Positions 17,472-27,456 of a DNA stretch of 64,000 nt are shown in pieces. The notes beneath the pieces were generated by a model. It saw only the letters and a list, made by a program, of their open reading frames with translations, searched no databases and had not been told where the DNA came from. Origin of the DNA: SAR116 cluster bacterium AG-390-L20. GTDB lineage: Bacteria > Pseudomonadota > Alphaproteobacteria > Puniceispirillales > Marisalimonadaceae. The position numbers and the translations under genes are program-made. How positions within the stretch are numbered: the first letter of the stretch is position 1; each line of letters opens with the position of its first letter. The stretch is taken from NCBI GenBank assembly GCA_003278095.1, contig QCHB01000009.1:1-64000 (forward strand). Reading direction: 5' to 3'.

Positions 17472-20201
17472 ATGTCAGTTTTTTTAAAGGTTTACAAATT
17501 TACTTTGTTAATTTTAACACTTTCTATTAATTCAATGGCTAGTGCTAGCGAAGTTGAACGAGTAAGAAATATTGCTAATTCTAAGCCTTTTATAGAAGAA
17601 AATAAAACTGCAACAGATCTAGCTCAAGACTTTTTACTTGATGCTGACGTCACCGAAGGATGGAACGAAGATAAAGGTTTTTTTATTTCCATTGGTACTA
17701 GTGTTTTTGCGGAATCTAATCCGGCAACAAATCCTGACTTTTTAAATATTAGGGCATTAAAATCATTTGAAGCAAATATATCAGCAAAAGGTGATATAAT
17801 ATCTTACATACGAACAAATATGTCTGCCGAAGACATAGTAACCATTCCAAGTTCAGGGTTATCCACTGAATTTGACGACAAGAAATATGATTTAGAACTA
17901 AAATTAAAAGGCAAAATAAATAAATATAAAAAAGCCGCTTTAGAATATGATAAAAATCTTAAATCAAATTTTAGTAATATAGATAGCATCTCTATAAGTG
18001 CTGTTATGGCAGGTCCATTATCTGAGTTTATATCTAATTTAAATATCAAAATTGATATGTCAGGTGAAAAGAAGGCTTTAGCACTTAAAAAAGCTGAGAA
18101 GGAATTGCTTTCTATTGAAAATGAAATAGAAGATCTTAAAAAACTCGCAAAAAAACTACAAGGACAATTATCTCAAGAAAACACCTCTTCTATAAAAACA
18201 CTGTCTTCAATGACACTTGTAGGGGCTTTTCAAGTGGCACATTTTGAATCATTTGTCGACGGACAATATGAAATTTCAATTATAAATATGTGGTCTCCTA
18301 AACAAGAACAAAGGGCTTTAGCTCTAATGAAGGGTATACCTGTGAAACTTAGTCCAGGAAATTTAAGTGTTAAAGATTATATTAAATCTACAAATTGGGC
18401 TTCTGCTATAGGTGGGAGGAAGTTTATAGATAATACAGGCGAATTCTTTTTATTTGGTATTGGAGCAACTCCCATAAAAGGTAAATCTTCAGCGCAAATG
18501 AGGACGGCTAAGGGTCGTGCAGAATTATTTGCTCAAAAAGAATTAGCTATAGCTTTAAAAGGCGATGTTACTTTAAGTAAAGAAGCTAAAGATAAATTAC
18601 AAGAAATTACTAAATCTGACGGCTCAACTGAAAACCAAGTTGCAAGCTCCTTTGCAGAAACAATCTCTCAAAAACTTGAAAATATGCAAATTCAAGGGGC
18701 ATCAAAAAGATTTAGCGATATTGTAACTCACCCAATTACAAATCAAAAAATGTATGTTGCTGTATATTCTTTATCAGTATCATCCACTCAAAATGCTCGT
18801 GCAATGGAAGCATCTCAGTATAGAGCAAGTGTTAATATAATAAACGAAAATCAATCTTCTAAAGGGGTAAAAGAGAGTAATAACAAGTCAATTGAGAATA
18901 CTAGAAAAGATACGAAATCACTTAAAAAAGGTGAGGAAGAAGGATATAAAAACGCAACTAAAACAACGGATTTGAAAGAAAAAACTAACAATGGAATAGA
19001 AAGTACAAGAAGTAAATTAAAAATAATTTCAGTTAGTGTTACAGGTGTAGGATTTAATTCAAAGGATGCCATTAAAGATGGCTTGCTACAAGCAATATCT
19101 CAAGTAAATGGTCTTCAAATGTCATCTCAAACAACTTCAGCAATGGCCTCTTTTGAAGCAGTTAAAGATGGAAATGAAAGTTTTGTATCTTCATCCTTAT
19201 TTCAAGAAAAAATTAAACAAAGTACCAAAGGAGTTATTCAGAGTTGGAAAATTATCTCTAGCGGAAAGTCTCAATCTGAAAAAATGTATGAAGCAAAACT
19301 TAATGTTAACGTTTCAAAACTTCAGTTATCTTCTGAACTTAAAAGGATGCGGTTTGTTGCATCTTCAATAAAATTTTCAAAAAATATCAATGATTTATCT
19401 TCCGCCAAAAAATTTGCATCTACTTTTAATTCGAATTTAAGATCTATGCTAGTTAAAAGCAATAGATTTGCTCTACTTGATAGGAAAAATTCAAAAGAAG
19501 TTAACAAAGAGCTTAACCTTATAAAAGGTCAAAATGTGAGAGTGGAAGAGTTAGCTAAGCTTGGAAATAAAGTAGGTGCTGATTACATTTTAATTCCTTC
19601 ATTACAAAAAATTAGAAACAAGACAATTACACAGAAGTTAATGGGTGAGACTATTAAGAGCAAAGAATTAAGTATAGATCTGTCAATTAATATTATAGAT
19701 ATTGCAACTTCACAGATAATTTTTTCAGATAGTATGATTTTATCGCAAGGTGGAGGAAATTTAAGAAACTTTGCAAAAAAAATATCAAACCGATTATCTA
19801 GAAAAATTACTGACACTTTTTTCCCTGCTAAGTTGATTGCTTTTGAAAATAACAAAATTACAGTTGATCAGGGAAGTAGCTTCTTCAATAAAAAATCGAA
19901 ATATAATATTATTAAATTGGGCTCTAGAATTTTAGATCAAACCACAAAAGAGTTTTCAGGTAGAGTTGAAAATATAATTGGTAAGGCCTCTTTTACTAAT
20001 GGTACTAATAAGCAATCAACTCTTAATATCGACAAACTTACCAAAGATAAAAAATTACTTAAAGTTGATGGAAGTATTATTGTTAGACCAGTATTTGAAC
20101 CACTTCCATCAGCATCAGACATTGCAAAAGCAAAAATAAAGAAAATTAAAGCAAAAAACAAAAAAATGATGAAAAAAATTGATAAAGATAAAGACTGGTG
20201 A
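17472..20201 (+). CDS. Large exported fusion: DUF6844-like domain plus FlgT-like N, M and C domains
   Basis: Protein of 909 residues with a signal peptide ending near ASA (residue 27). Residues 45-450 form a domain shared with the 536-residue product two genes downstream (NPDFL, TxMSAEDIVT, STEFDDK, PIKGKSS, SSFAETISQK, NxRSKGVK type blocks) including a coiled coil at about 195-235; I believe this corresponds to DUF6844. After a Lys-rich linker comes a FlgT-like order: SVTGVGFNSKDAIKDGLLQA (about 520), a CsgG-like middle domain with GADYILIPSLQKI (about 703) and a C-terminal small barrel (FPAKLIAFENNKITVDQGS, about 783). A likely scaffold or ring component in the periplasm. Confidence 0.72.
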   Translation: MSVFLKVYKFTLLILTLSINSMASASEVERVRNIANSKPFIEENKTATDLAQDFLLDADVTEGWNEDKGFFISIGTSVFAESNPATNPDFLNIRALKSFEANISAKGDIISYIRTNMSAEDIVTIPSSGLSTEFDDKKYDLELKLKGKINKYKKAALEYDKNLKSNFSNIDSISISAVMAGPLSEFISNLNIKIDMSGEKKALALKKAEKELLSIENEIEDLKKLAKKLQGQLSQENTSSIKTLSSMTLVGAFQVAHFESFVDGQYEISIINMWSPKQEQRALALMKGIPVKLSPGNLSVKDYIKSTNWASAIGGRKFIDNTGEFFLFGIGATPIKGKSSAQMRTAKGRAELFAQKELAIALKGDVTLSKEAKDKLQEITKSDGSTENQVASSFAETISQKLENMQIQGASKRFSDIVTHPITNQKMYVAVYSLSVSSTQNARAMEASQYRASVNIINENQSSKGVKESNNKSIENTRKDTKSLKKGEEEGYKNATKTTDLKEKTNNGIESTRSKLKIISVSVTGVGFNSKDAIKDGLLQAISQVNGLQMSSQTTSAMASFEAVKDGNESFVSSSLFQEKIKQSTKGVIQSWKIISSGKSQSEKMYEAKLNVNVSKLQLSSELKRMRFVASSIKFSKNINDLSSAKKFASTFNSNLRSMLVKSNRFALLDRKNSKEVNKELNLIKGQNVRVEELAKLGNKVGADYILIPSLQKIRNKTITQKLMGETIKSKELSIDLSINIIDIATSQIIFSDSMILSQGGGNLRNFAKKISNRLSRKITDTFFPAKLIAFENNKITVDQGSSFFNKKSKYNIIKLGSRILDQTTKEFSGRVENIIGKASFTNGTNKQSTLNIDKLTKDKKLLKVDGSIIVRPVFEPLPSASDIAKAKIKKIKAKNKKMMKKIDKDKDW

Positions 20202-20205
20202 ATTC

Positions 20206-21417
20206 ATGAGATTTTTTTATCTAACTATTTTTATCGTTTATTGTATTTCCTCTGAAGCCTTTGCTAATTCTGAATTGGCAGAGTTTAAAAAATTTAGAAA
20301 AAATAACCTTAATGATACAATAGTTTTTGAGTCAAATGAATTTTATTTTTCTCAAGTTAGCTACGATTGGGATAAGAAATCTAATAGAAAAAATTTATCT
20401 AGAAAGGGAACAATCAAGGCAATCAAAATTTTAAAAGACCATATTTTAAAATTAAACAAAATACCAGATATGGATAAATTAAGTAAATGGGGTGCATCTC
20501 TTTATTTAAAAAATAATCTAAAAATCTCAAATTCTAGAAAAATCGAAGATAGACGGTTCAAGAAGAAATATTTAGTAGTTTTGTCTATTCCAAAGAAAAA
20601 TATAAATTTTAATGTTAATAATATAAAATTAGAAAAATTAGTTTCATTTAATGCTAGAAATCATTTTAAATTTTCTAAGAATGAAAGAAAAAAATTTTTA
20701 TCCCAACTTAATTTTAAAGATATAATCCTTTTATGGAGCATTTTTGAATTAGAAAAAAAATACAATCTTACAAATGTTTTAGATTTAGTACATCCAACAA
20801 AATATCAGAAAAAAATAATTAAAATCATTAATGAAAAAAAACCTAATTTAAGTCTACTCAATGAAGTTCCAGGTTTCAGTTATATTATTGATAATTATTT
20901 AAAATTTAATAAACCAATCAATAACTATGATTACTTAGCTATACTATCAAGCAAATGTTATAGTGATGACGAATTCAGAAATAAATTAATGGATATTAAA
21001 ATTGATAATTTAAGCTTTAATTTAAACAAATTCATCATTTTTGATACATTAGAAAAATGTAACGGATTTTTGAAATTCGAAAAAACACTTGAACAAATTG
21101 ATAATAAAGAAATAAATAAAATAAGTAAAAAATTCTCTCAGGGAAAAGATCTTGATGGAATTATATTATTGTTAGAAAAAGCATTATCCAAAAGTCCTTT
21201 TAACTTTCAATTATGGAATTATTATTCAGCTTGTCTAAGAGCTAAAAACAAGTTTAAAGAAGCATTAATAGTTAGCAGAGTTGAAATATCGATAGCTCTT
21301 CAACTCAATAATCATAAAATGTATGCTGAAGCATTAAAATCTTACTCAAAATCTAAAATTAAAATCCAGGAAAATTTTACTGACCAACAAAAACAATTTT
21401 TAGAAAGCACTATTTAA
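20206..21417 (+). CDS. Exported unknown protein with C-terminal TPR-like helices
   Basis: Protein of 403 residues. The start at 20206 is chosen because it gives a clean signal peptide (MRFFYLTIFIVYCISSEAFA) right after the preceding stop; an upstream TTG at 20179 would overlap that gene. The middle is Lys/Asn-rich with no family recognised. The last 90 residues look like two TPR-like helical pairs (GIILLLEKALSKSPFNFQLW, YYSACLRAKNKFKEALIVS). Such repeats usually bind other proteins. It lies between the two DUF6844-like paralogues in a tight operon. Confidence 0.68.
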   Translation: MRFFYLTIFIVYCISSEAFANSELAEFKKFRKNNLNDTIVFESNEFYFSQVSYDWDKKSNRKNLSRKGTIKAIKILKDHILKLNKIPDMDKLSKWGASLYLKNNLKISNSRKIEDRRFKKKYLVVLSIPKKNINFNVNNIKLEKLVSFNARNHFKFSKNERKKFLSQLNFKDIILLWSIFELEKKYNLTNVLDLVHPTKYQKKIIKIINEKKPNLSLLNEVPGFSYIIDNYLKFNKPINNYDYLAILSSKCYSDDEFRNKLMDIKIDNLSFNLNKFIIFDTLEKCNGFLKFEKTLEQIDNKEINKISKKFSQGKDLDGIILLLEKALSKSPFNFQLWNYYSACLRAKNKFKEALIVSRVEISIALQLNNHKMYAEALKSYSKSKIKIQENFTDQQKQFLESTI

Positions 21418-21430
21418 AATGGAGACAATA

Positions 21431-23041
21431 ATGAAAAATATTTATAAAATAATTTTATTAATATCATTCTTTTTAACAGCAAGCAGTTTTGCTGCTGATT
21501 TCAAAAAAAATAATGAAGGTGAAATATCGGTTAATGAAGTTATCGAAGAAACTCAAAAATCAGAAGCACCATTGTATAGTGATAGTTCGTCATCTGAAGA
21601 TTTGGCTGAAGAGTTTTTAAACGAAGTAGGTTTAACTGAGGGTGATAACGACGGTTTATTTGTTGCTGTTGGTACTGCTGTACTTCCAGAACCTGATCCA
21701 GGAAGTAATCCAGATTTCTTAACTATGCGGAGAATCAAAGCATCGGAGGCATCCTTAGAAGCAAAAAGACAATTTATAGAATTTATAAGAACAACTATGT
21801 CTGCTGAGGATATTGTAACTTTGCCTGAATCTCCCTTTTCAACTGAATTTGATGATAAAATGCAAGCTACTCAAGATAAAGTAAATAAAGCATTTAGGAC
21901 TTATAAAATAGCTCTTATGAAAGCAAATAAGGCAGAGGCAGCTAAATTAAATGGAATTGATTTTAGTGTATTAGCAAAAGAAGGCATAAAAGCTACTATT
22001 AAAAAAATTAACCCTGAGTTTGATGAAAGCAAAGTTGAACAAAAATTAATAAAAGATTTGGAAGAAGCAAAGTCAGCCCTGGAAGCCACAGAGAATGACC
22101 TCAATGGGTTAAAAACAGAACTTGAGACACTAAGAGGATCTCTTCAACAAGAAAATGTAAGTTCAATTGAAACATTTTCTAAAATGAATGTTGTTGGGTT
22201 AGTACCTATTGCAAGTTTTGAGTCTTGGGATGGAGAACAATACGCTACTACTATTGTAAGCATTTGGACAATTAAAGAAGAACAAAGGGCTAGAGCTCTA
22301 TATTCTGGACAGGAAGTCGTCTACGAACCAGGGTCCTCTTCAGTAAAAGATTTTATTAAAAATACAGATTGGTCAACTGCACAAGGAGTAAGAAAATTTT
22401 TTGATGATAAAGGAAATTTTTGGTTGTTATCAATAGGTTCAAGTCCCATTAAAGGAAAATCCTCCAAAGCTACTAGAACAGCAAAAGGACAAGCTCAACT
22501 AAGTGCTCAGAAACAAATAGCTTTTGTTTTATTCTCAGAAGCAACTTCAAAAAGGAGTGCTAAAGACAAATTACAGGAGGTAACTACCGGCAATGTTGGA
22601 GAAACAGAAAACCAATCTGTTAGTTCTTTCGCCGAAACAATTTCACAAAAAGTAGAAAATTTGGATATTCAAGGAATGTCTCAATTAAGAGGAAAAAAAT
22701 ATATTCATCCAATATCTGGTCAAAAAATGTATGTATCTATTTATGGAATTTCATCAAAAGCCGTTCGTCAGGCTCAGTTAATGGAAGCTTCTCAAGCTAG
22801 AGTTACTCAAGAAATGATTAAAGAAAATCAAAGATCCAAAGGTGTTAAAGCTGGATATAATAAGGCGATAGAAGACACTAAAAAAGATAAAACATCATTT
22901 CAAAAAGGTTTTAAAGAAGGCCAATCAAATGCAAAATTAAATAGTAGTTCAAGCAAATCCTCGAGCTCCACACAAAGCTCTGGCAGCAGTAAAAAAGGTG
23001 GATTTAAAGGATCAGGAACAAGCTCAGGAGCATTTAAATAA
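21431..23041 (+). CDS. Exported DUF6844-like protein, paralogue of the large fusion
   Basis: Protein of 536 residues; the ATG at 21431 has GGAG six bases upstream and a signal peptide ending SFA. Residues 40-490 align along their full length with the first half of the 909-residue protein encoded 1.2 kb upstream, with shared blocks such as MSAEDIVT, STEFDDK, KGKSSKATRTAKG and SSFAETISQK, and a coiled coil near 200-240. Instead of FlgT-like domains it ends in a Ser/Gly-rich tail of about 35 residues (SSSSKSSSSTQSSGSSKKGG and on). Probably a structural partner of the fusion. Confidence 0.7.
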   Translation: MKNIYKIILLISFFLTASSFAADFKKNNEGEISVNEVIEETQKSEAPLYSDSSSSEDLAEEFLNEVGLTEGDNDGLFVAVGTAVLPEPDPGSNPDFLTMRRIKASEASLEAKRQFIEFIRTTMSAEDIVTLPESPFSTEFDDKMQATQDKVNKAFRTYKIALMKANKAEAAKLNGIDFSVLAKEGIKATIKKINPEFDESKVEQKLIKDLEEAKSALEATENDLNGLKTELETLRGSLQQENVSSIETFSKMNVVGLVPIASFESWDGEQYATTIVSIWTIKEEQRARALYSGQEVVYEPGSSSVKDFIKNTDWSTAQGVRKFFDDKGNFWLLSIGSSPIKGKSSKATRTAKGQAQLSAQKQIAFVLFSEATSKRSAKDKLQEVTTGNVGETENQSVSSFAETISQKVENLDIQGMSQLRGKKYIHPISGQKMYVSIYGISSKAVRQAQLMEASQARVTQEMIKENQRSKGVKAGYNKAIEDTKKDKTSFQKGFKEGQSNAKLNSSSSKSSSSTQSSGSSKKGGFKGSGTSSGAFK

Positions 23042-23076
23042 TTATTAAAGCTATAAAAACGAGAAGGGAAATCATC

Positions 23077-24597
23077 ATGTTAAAAATCTGTAGAATTTTT
23101 TTATTTATAATTATAACTTTAGGTATAAATCAAAATTCCAATGCATTTGATTTAAAATCACTAACAGACAAAATGCAAAAAGATCTTGGAAAAAAACTAC
23201 AAACCCCCAAAGGTAATAATAGTAACCCCTTGGGTGGAATGCTAAAAGGTCTTAATCAAAATAAAGGTAGCAATGTAGGAAGTACATTAGCATTAGGTGG
23301 AAATACCCCTAACAAAAACAGCAGTACAAAATTAGCAAAAGGTATATGCGAACCAAATATTCCTCAAACTATAAAGAACTTACCTAAAGGTAATATTGCA
23401 TTATTAGTAAATGACTTTGGAAAAAATGAAAATGAAATCGTCGAAATAATTAATAAAATTCCAAAATCAAGCGACGATCCTTATGTTTCTTCTTTAAAAA
23501 CTTTTGATGGCGCCTTTGAAACTATTGAAATTGAAACTATTTTTAATAATTTTATAAGAACCAAAAGTATTAATGACTTAGCTTCTTTAAGGTCAATTTC
23601 AGATATAAAAGGAGGATTTAATAAAAATAAAAAACAGATTAAAGCCGATGCAATGTTTGCATATGGATTAATACATTATTTTTTTAGAAATGAAGGAAGT
23701 AATAAAAGTTTAGGTATTAATTATATAAAACAAGCTAAAGGAAGTCCTGACAATATAGGTGCTTTAACAGTTTATGGAGCATGGCAATTTTTTGGCATAA
23801 ATTTAAAACAGAATATAGAAGCAGGAAATATGAGTGCTTTAACTGGTTATCAAAGAGCTGAAGAAAAGAAACGTAAAAGAAATCAAAGTGGACCATTAAA
23901 AGGTTTAAAACCTTTTAAGTGGGCAGAAACAGTATTCTTTGAAATGGCTGCTGATAATAGAAACCCCTATAAAGCTCAATATCAATCACAATTAGCTCAA
24001 GCCAAACAAATGAATAAGCAAGTTATGGCTGATTTAGCTAAATCAGAAAAAAATGACCCTAAAAGTGGATGGTGGCCATTTGTTATAGAACAGCAAAACA
24101 GACAACATGACATACTAAACGATTTAGGTGAAAATTTAGGACTTGGTGAACAATTAAGTGAATTAAAAGCTCAATACGCTGTTTTAGCAAGTAAAGTGTC
24201 AGCAGATAACAAATTAGTTGAAAGAATGGTCATTATTAATCAAGCTATGAATGATAGAGTTCAAAAAGCATTAAATACAACTAAAAAAGTTGATGAAAAA
24301 GGAAAAGTTCAAATTGCTAATTTGTCTCATGATAATGAAATTTTAATACTTAGAAACAATAGTTTTGTAATGTCTCTAATGGCTAATATGTTGTCAGGCG
24401 GTGGTTTTGGTGGTGCTGGGTTTTATGAACTGACAAGAATAACAGCTATAGCGGGAGGAAATAGTAAAGTTGCTTGCGAAGTTTATTCAGGAGTCAAAAG
24501 TTACGCTTCGAGAACAAAAATAACCTTGCCAAAACCAGTAACAACTGAAAATACAAAATTTAAAAGTAAATTTAGAAAGAAAAGGAAAAGTAGTTAA
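23077..24597 (+). CDS. Exported unknown protein, last gene of rightward operon
   Basis: Protein of 506 residues with a signal peptide (hydrophobic to NSNA, residue 24) and GAAGGGAAA before the ATG. The N-terminal mature region is low complexity (Gly, Asn, Lys). The centre has Sel1/TPR-like helices (AMFAYGLIHYFF, GALTVYGAWQFFGINL) and a coiled coil near 370-400. A hydrophobic glycine-rich segment (SLMANMLSGGGFGGAGF) near 455 could insert in or touch a membrane. It ends with a basic tail. No family recognised. Ends 1 base before the convergent third operon. Confidence 0.66.
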   Translation: MLKICRIFLFIIITLGINQNSNAFDLKSLTDKMQKDLGKKLQTPKGNNSNPLGGMLKGLNQNKGSNVGSTLALGGNTPNKNSSTKLAKGICEPNIPQTIKNLPKGNIALLVNDFGKNENEIVEIINKIPKSSDDPYVSSLKTFDGAFETIEIETIFNNFIRTKSINDLASLRSISDIKGGFNKNKKQIKADAMFAYGLIHYFFRNEGSNKSLGINYIKQAKGSPDNIGALTVYGAWQFFGINLKQNIEAGNMSALTGYQRAEEKKRKRNQSGPLKGLKPFKWAETVFFEMAADNRNPYKAQYQSQLAQAKQMNKQVMADLAKSEKNDPKSGWWPFVIEQQNRQHDILNDLGENLGLGEQLSELKAQYAVLASKVSADNKLVERMVIINQAMNDRVQKALNTTKKVDEKGKVQIANLSHDNEILILRNNSFVMSLMANMLSGGGFGGAGFYELTRITAIAGGNSKVACEVYSGVKSYASRTKITLPKPVTTENTKFKSKFRKKRKSS

Positions 24598-24598
24598 A

Positions 24599-25885
24599 TC
24601 AAAAAGTGTCAACTTGAGGAAGCTCTTTTAAAACATGTTCTGATTGTTTTTTCACTTCCTCAGGTTTATCTGTATCAAGCTGAAAAATCGCAGAAGTATA
24701 CTTAGATTGCACAGTATCTCCTTGAATTATTTTATTTCTATAACTACTATCTTTTACGCTTAAAAATGCTCTTTCTAAAATAGCTTCAGTTAATTCACAA
24801 ACATTTGCAGCATCAGACCTCATTACTTTATTTTTATTTTCAATATAAGTTTTTTCTGCAAAGAAATATTGATTATAGATTATTTTTTCATTAAATGTAT
24901 CAAATATTTCAATTTCAATTGCCATACCTAGACTAACTTTTAAAAGAGATTTTGCATTTTCCTGATAAGTCTCTTCAGCAAATTCCCAGCCCTGGTGATA
25001 TATTTTAATTTCAAAATCAGGCTTAGGTAATTTAACATCAATTTTGTTATATAATTTCGTTGCAAAATCAAATCTACTTATAGTTGTACTAGTTAAAGCA
25101 GAATTCATCATAAAAGGTAATATTGGACTTTCTAGTTTATAGCCAAATGCGAAAGTAGATGATTGACCTGTAAACTCCAAAAATTGATCTTTTGAAAGGC
25201 CAAACTTTGTAAAAAGATTTTCGCTGTTGTCAGGAAGAGAAACTTTTACAACTCTAGGTTTTCTTCCTTCCCACTCTTTCTTTTTAAAAGACTGTTTTTT
25301 TAACATTATCCGAAATTGTTCAAGCATTGTTGTTTCTGGATTTGAAGAATTATAAAAAGCCCTTTTCATAAGCTCAGCTTTAATATTTTGATATTTTTTT
25401 TCTTCTTCATATGGTATTAAGTTAGTAGAAATTGCTCTAATTGGAACAGAAGAAATTATAACCCTATCGTAAACATTATATAATAAACTTTGTCCAAATG
25501 AATACATTAGATAAGCTGTTTTACCAACTTCATTATCTTTGAACTCTCCGAAATCAAATTCAGCAGAAAAACCATAAGTTAGTGCTAGTTTAGCATTTTC
25601 AGCAAAGCCTTCTAATTTAAGATTAATGCTAGGTATTGGAATTTTTTTTAAACTTTGATTTAAATACGAGTTAAAAAAAGTGGCATTATCGATATCGCTG
25701 TTAATTTCAGATGCAACCTTAGTTACCGGCATTAACTTTTCTATTTGATTGAAAGGCAATAAAAAACTTATGCCAGCCCAATTTACAGGTCCTGTATAAT
25801 TATCTCCTTTACTAATAGTTGGAAATATTAGTGATAATGATGTTCCACCTAACAAAACGTTAAATGCTCTTCTTTTAATATGCAC
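24599..25885 (-). CDS. Exported unknown protein, last gene of third operon
   Basis: Protein of 428 residues with an N-terminal basic and hydrophobic leader (KRRAFNVLLGGTSLSLIFP). Although it has RR, the twin-arginine pattern is incomplete, so Sec export is preferred. The body is mixed alpha/beta without a recognised domain; LSKDQFLEFTGQSSTFAFGY and ILPFMMNSALTSTT are its most conserved-looking blocks. The gene converges on the rightward operon with a 1-base gap and follows the TonB-like gene by 23 bases, so it belongs to the same locus. Confidence 0.64.
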   Translation of the reverse strand: MHIKRRAFNVLLGGTSLSLIFPTISKGDNYTGPVNWAGISFLLPFNQIEKLMPVTKVASEINSDIDNATFFNSYLNQSLKKIPIPSINLKLEGFAENAKLALTYGFSAEFDFGEFKDNEVGKTAYLMYSFGQSLLYNVYDRVIISSVPIRAISTNLIPYEEEKKYQNIKAELMKRAFYNSSNPETTMLEQFRIMLKKQSFKKKEWEGRKPRVVKVSLPDNSENLFTKFGLSKDQFLEFTGQSSTFAFGYKLESPILPFMMNSALTSTTISRFDFATKLYNKIDVKLPKPDFEIKIYHQGWEFAEETYQENAKSLLKVSLGMAIEIEIFDTFNEKIIYNQYFFAEKTYIENKNKVMRSDAANVCELTEAILERAFLSVKDSSYRNKIIQGDTVQSKYTSAIFQLDTDKPEEVKKQSEHVLKELPQVDTF

Positions 25886-25908
25886 AATACAAGCCTATAT
25901 TTTTAGAC

Positions 25909-26913
25909 TTAAATGTTACAACTTTTGGCCATTGAACTCAATGATATTATATTTTTAAATGGTTTATGGTTAATCATTAATTTATCTAAATATAATTCAT
26001 TGTTAATTATAGTATAATTGCCTTTAATTTTTTTTAATTTTAAACCTTTATCCAAAGCAAGTTTTAAATAATAACCAAGAATGAAGGCATCAACATTCTT
26101 TCTAAATAACCTAAGGTGTTTTGCTTTATTGTTTCCAAGATATTTTTGCTTAATAATACTAATATTTTTCTTTTCTAAACTTGAATAGACGTTTGTTGGC
26201 ATTCTAATAATATTTGAATATTTGTTATGAATCTCATTTGTAGTAATAATTCCATTTAAACTATAAATTTTATTGACTGGACCCATTAGAACTGTCTCAC
26301 TTAATAGGCATTGATTTAAAATTTTATAAATTTTATTGTGTGAGGAATTGTTTAATGGCCATAAAAATTCTATTTCATAGTTATTACTATCATTTAAAAG
26401 AGTTTTTCCAAGATTTATAAAATATTTGCTATCTTTATTATTAATACTTTGTAAAGAAGTTTTTTTTTCAAGATTATTGTTATTTTTTATGGGCTCGATT
26501 TTAAAATTGTGATTGTTTTTTTTGTAATCCTGTGGACTGTTTTTTAATAAATTAATTTTAGTTATTTTTAATTTCTCTTTATCTTTATTATTAGTGTTTT
26601 TGGGATTGATTGGTATTAACGAATCTATTTTTTTTATTTTGTTTTGAGAGATTTTAATTACGGGATTAACTGATAACAAATTTGGCTCAGAGATGTTATT
26701 TTTTTTAATTTCTGGCAACTCTAAATCTTCAATTGAAATAGCATTGTCAATATTGATTGGAATTAGTTTATTTTTAAAATTAGTATTAGTTTTTTCAACT
26801 AAAGATCTTTCATTATCAGTTTTAAAAAAGCTAATAATTGTATAACCACACAATATAATAAAAACTATTAAATTTAGAAAAAAAGTTACTTTATTTATAA
26901 AAATTTTATTCAT
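25909..26913 (-). CDS. TonB-like single-span protein with long periplasmic linker
   Basis: Protein of 334 residues: a short cytoplasmic N-terminus, one transmembrane helix (about 8-29), then roughly 140 residues of Lys/Asn/Pro-rich low-complexity linker and a folded C-terminal domain of about 150 residues (NYEIEFLWPLNNSSHNKIYKIL to the end, with four Cys in or near it). This is the layout of TonB/TolA proteins that carry force from an ExbBD motor across the periplasm, but the C-terminal domain does not match TonB visibly. It starts at TAATG, overlapping the upstream stop by one base, two genes after the ExbB-like protein. Confidence 0.6.
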   Translation of the reverse strand: MNKIFINKVTFFLNLIVFIILCGYTIISFFKTDNERSLVEKTNTNFKNKLIPINIDNAISIEDLELPEIKKNNISEPNLLSVNPVIKISQNKIKKIDSLIPINPKNTNNKDKEKLKITKINLLKNSPQDYKKNNHNFKIEPIKNNNNLEKKTSLQSINNKDSKYFINLGKTLLNDSNNYEIEFLWPLNNSSHNKIYKILNQCLLSETVLMGPVNKIYSLNGIITTNEIHNKYSNIIRMPTNVYSSLEKKNISIIKQKYLGNNKAKHLRLFRKNVDAFILGYYLKLALDKGLKLKKIKGNYTIINNELYLDKLMINHKPFKNIISLSSMAKSCNI

Positions 26914-27455
26914 TAATTTTTGAAGCTATTAATGTGATACAATTCCATATCTATTATTAAATCTGCTAAAGCACTTTCTCTTTCCCTATGTGTCATAAAT
27001 TTATTTGAAATATTAACGTTCTGTTCTTCTTTATTTTTTATAATTTCATTGTCAATCAATTTTGGAGTATTGCTTTTTACAATTTTAACTTTTTCATTTT
27101 TAATTTTATCAGCTTTTTTTTCAGCCAGAATCTGATCAATAATTTTTTTCAGTTTTAAATTATTCTCTTTCTGATTATCATTTTGGTCATTTACGATTTT
27201 CTGATTACTGCCTTGATAAAATTTATCTATTTTTTCTTTTTGTTGTTTATCTTCAATTTTGACAGTTTTGACTAAATTTTCTTCTTTATTTTTTGAAGTT
27301 GCTCTTTTGACTGTTGAAATTACTTCTTCTTTAGTAATTTGCGATACTTTTTCTTTAGTATTAACAAGCCAGTCATTAAAATTTTCATTAGACTTTGATG
27401 TTAATAAATAGCCTAAGGAACAAAATACTATTATATTGAATATAAAAAATTTCAT
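26913..27455 (-). CDS. Single-span protein with charged coiled-coil-like periplasmic region
   Basis: Protein of 180 residues. The ATG at 27455 is preferred to an earlier TTG because GGGAAA lies about nine bases before it and the upstream gene ends at 27457. One transmembrane helix at residues 2-18, then a Lys/Glu/Asn-rich region likely to be extended or coiled. The C-terminal helix (HRERESALADLIIDMELYHI) may be the interacting part. It lies between the ExbB-like and TonB-like genes and has the topology of a TonB/TolA-type or adaptor protein. No family recognised. Confidence 0.6.
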   Translation of the reverse strand: MKFFIFNIIVFCSLGYLLTSKSNENFNDWLVNTKEKVSQITKEEVISTVKRATSKNKEENLVKTVKIEDKQQKEKIDKFYQGSNQKIVNDQNDNQKENNLKLKKIIDQILAEKKADKIKNEKVKIVKSNTPKLIDNEIIKNKEEQNVNISNKFMTHRERESALADLIIDMELYHINSFKN

Positions 27456-27456
27456 T

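Noticed and set aside
19108-19371. Alternative frame inside the 909-residue gene
   Set aside because: Fully inside a gene supported by domain similarity; composition is that of a shifted frame.
16311-20201. Flagellar cluster because of FlgT-like domains and MotA-like proteins
   Set aside because: No flagellin, hook, ring, export or chemotaxis genes in the window; only domain-level similarity.
24599-25885. Twin-arginine signal peptide on the 428-residue protein
   Set aside because: Two Arg are followed by A-F-N, not the x-F-L-K pattern; a Sec-type leader is likelier.
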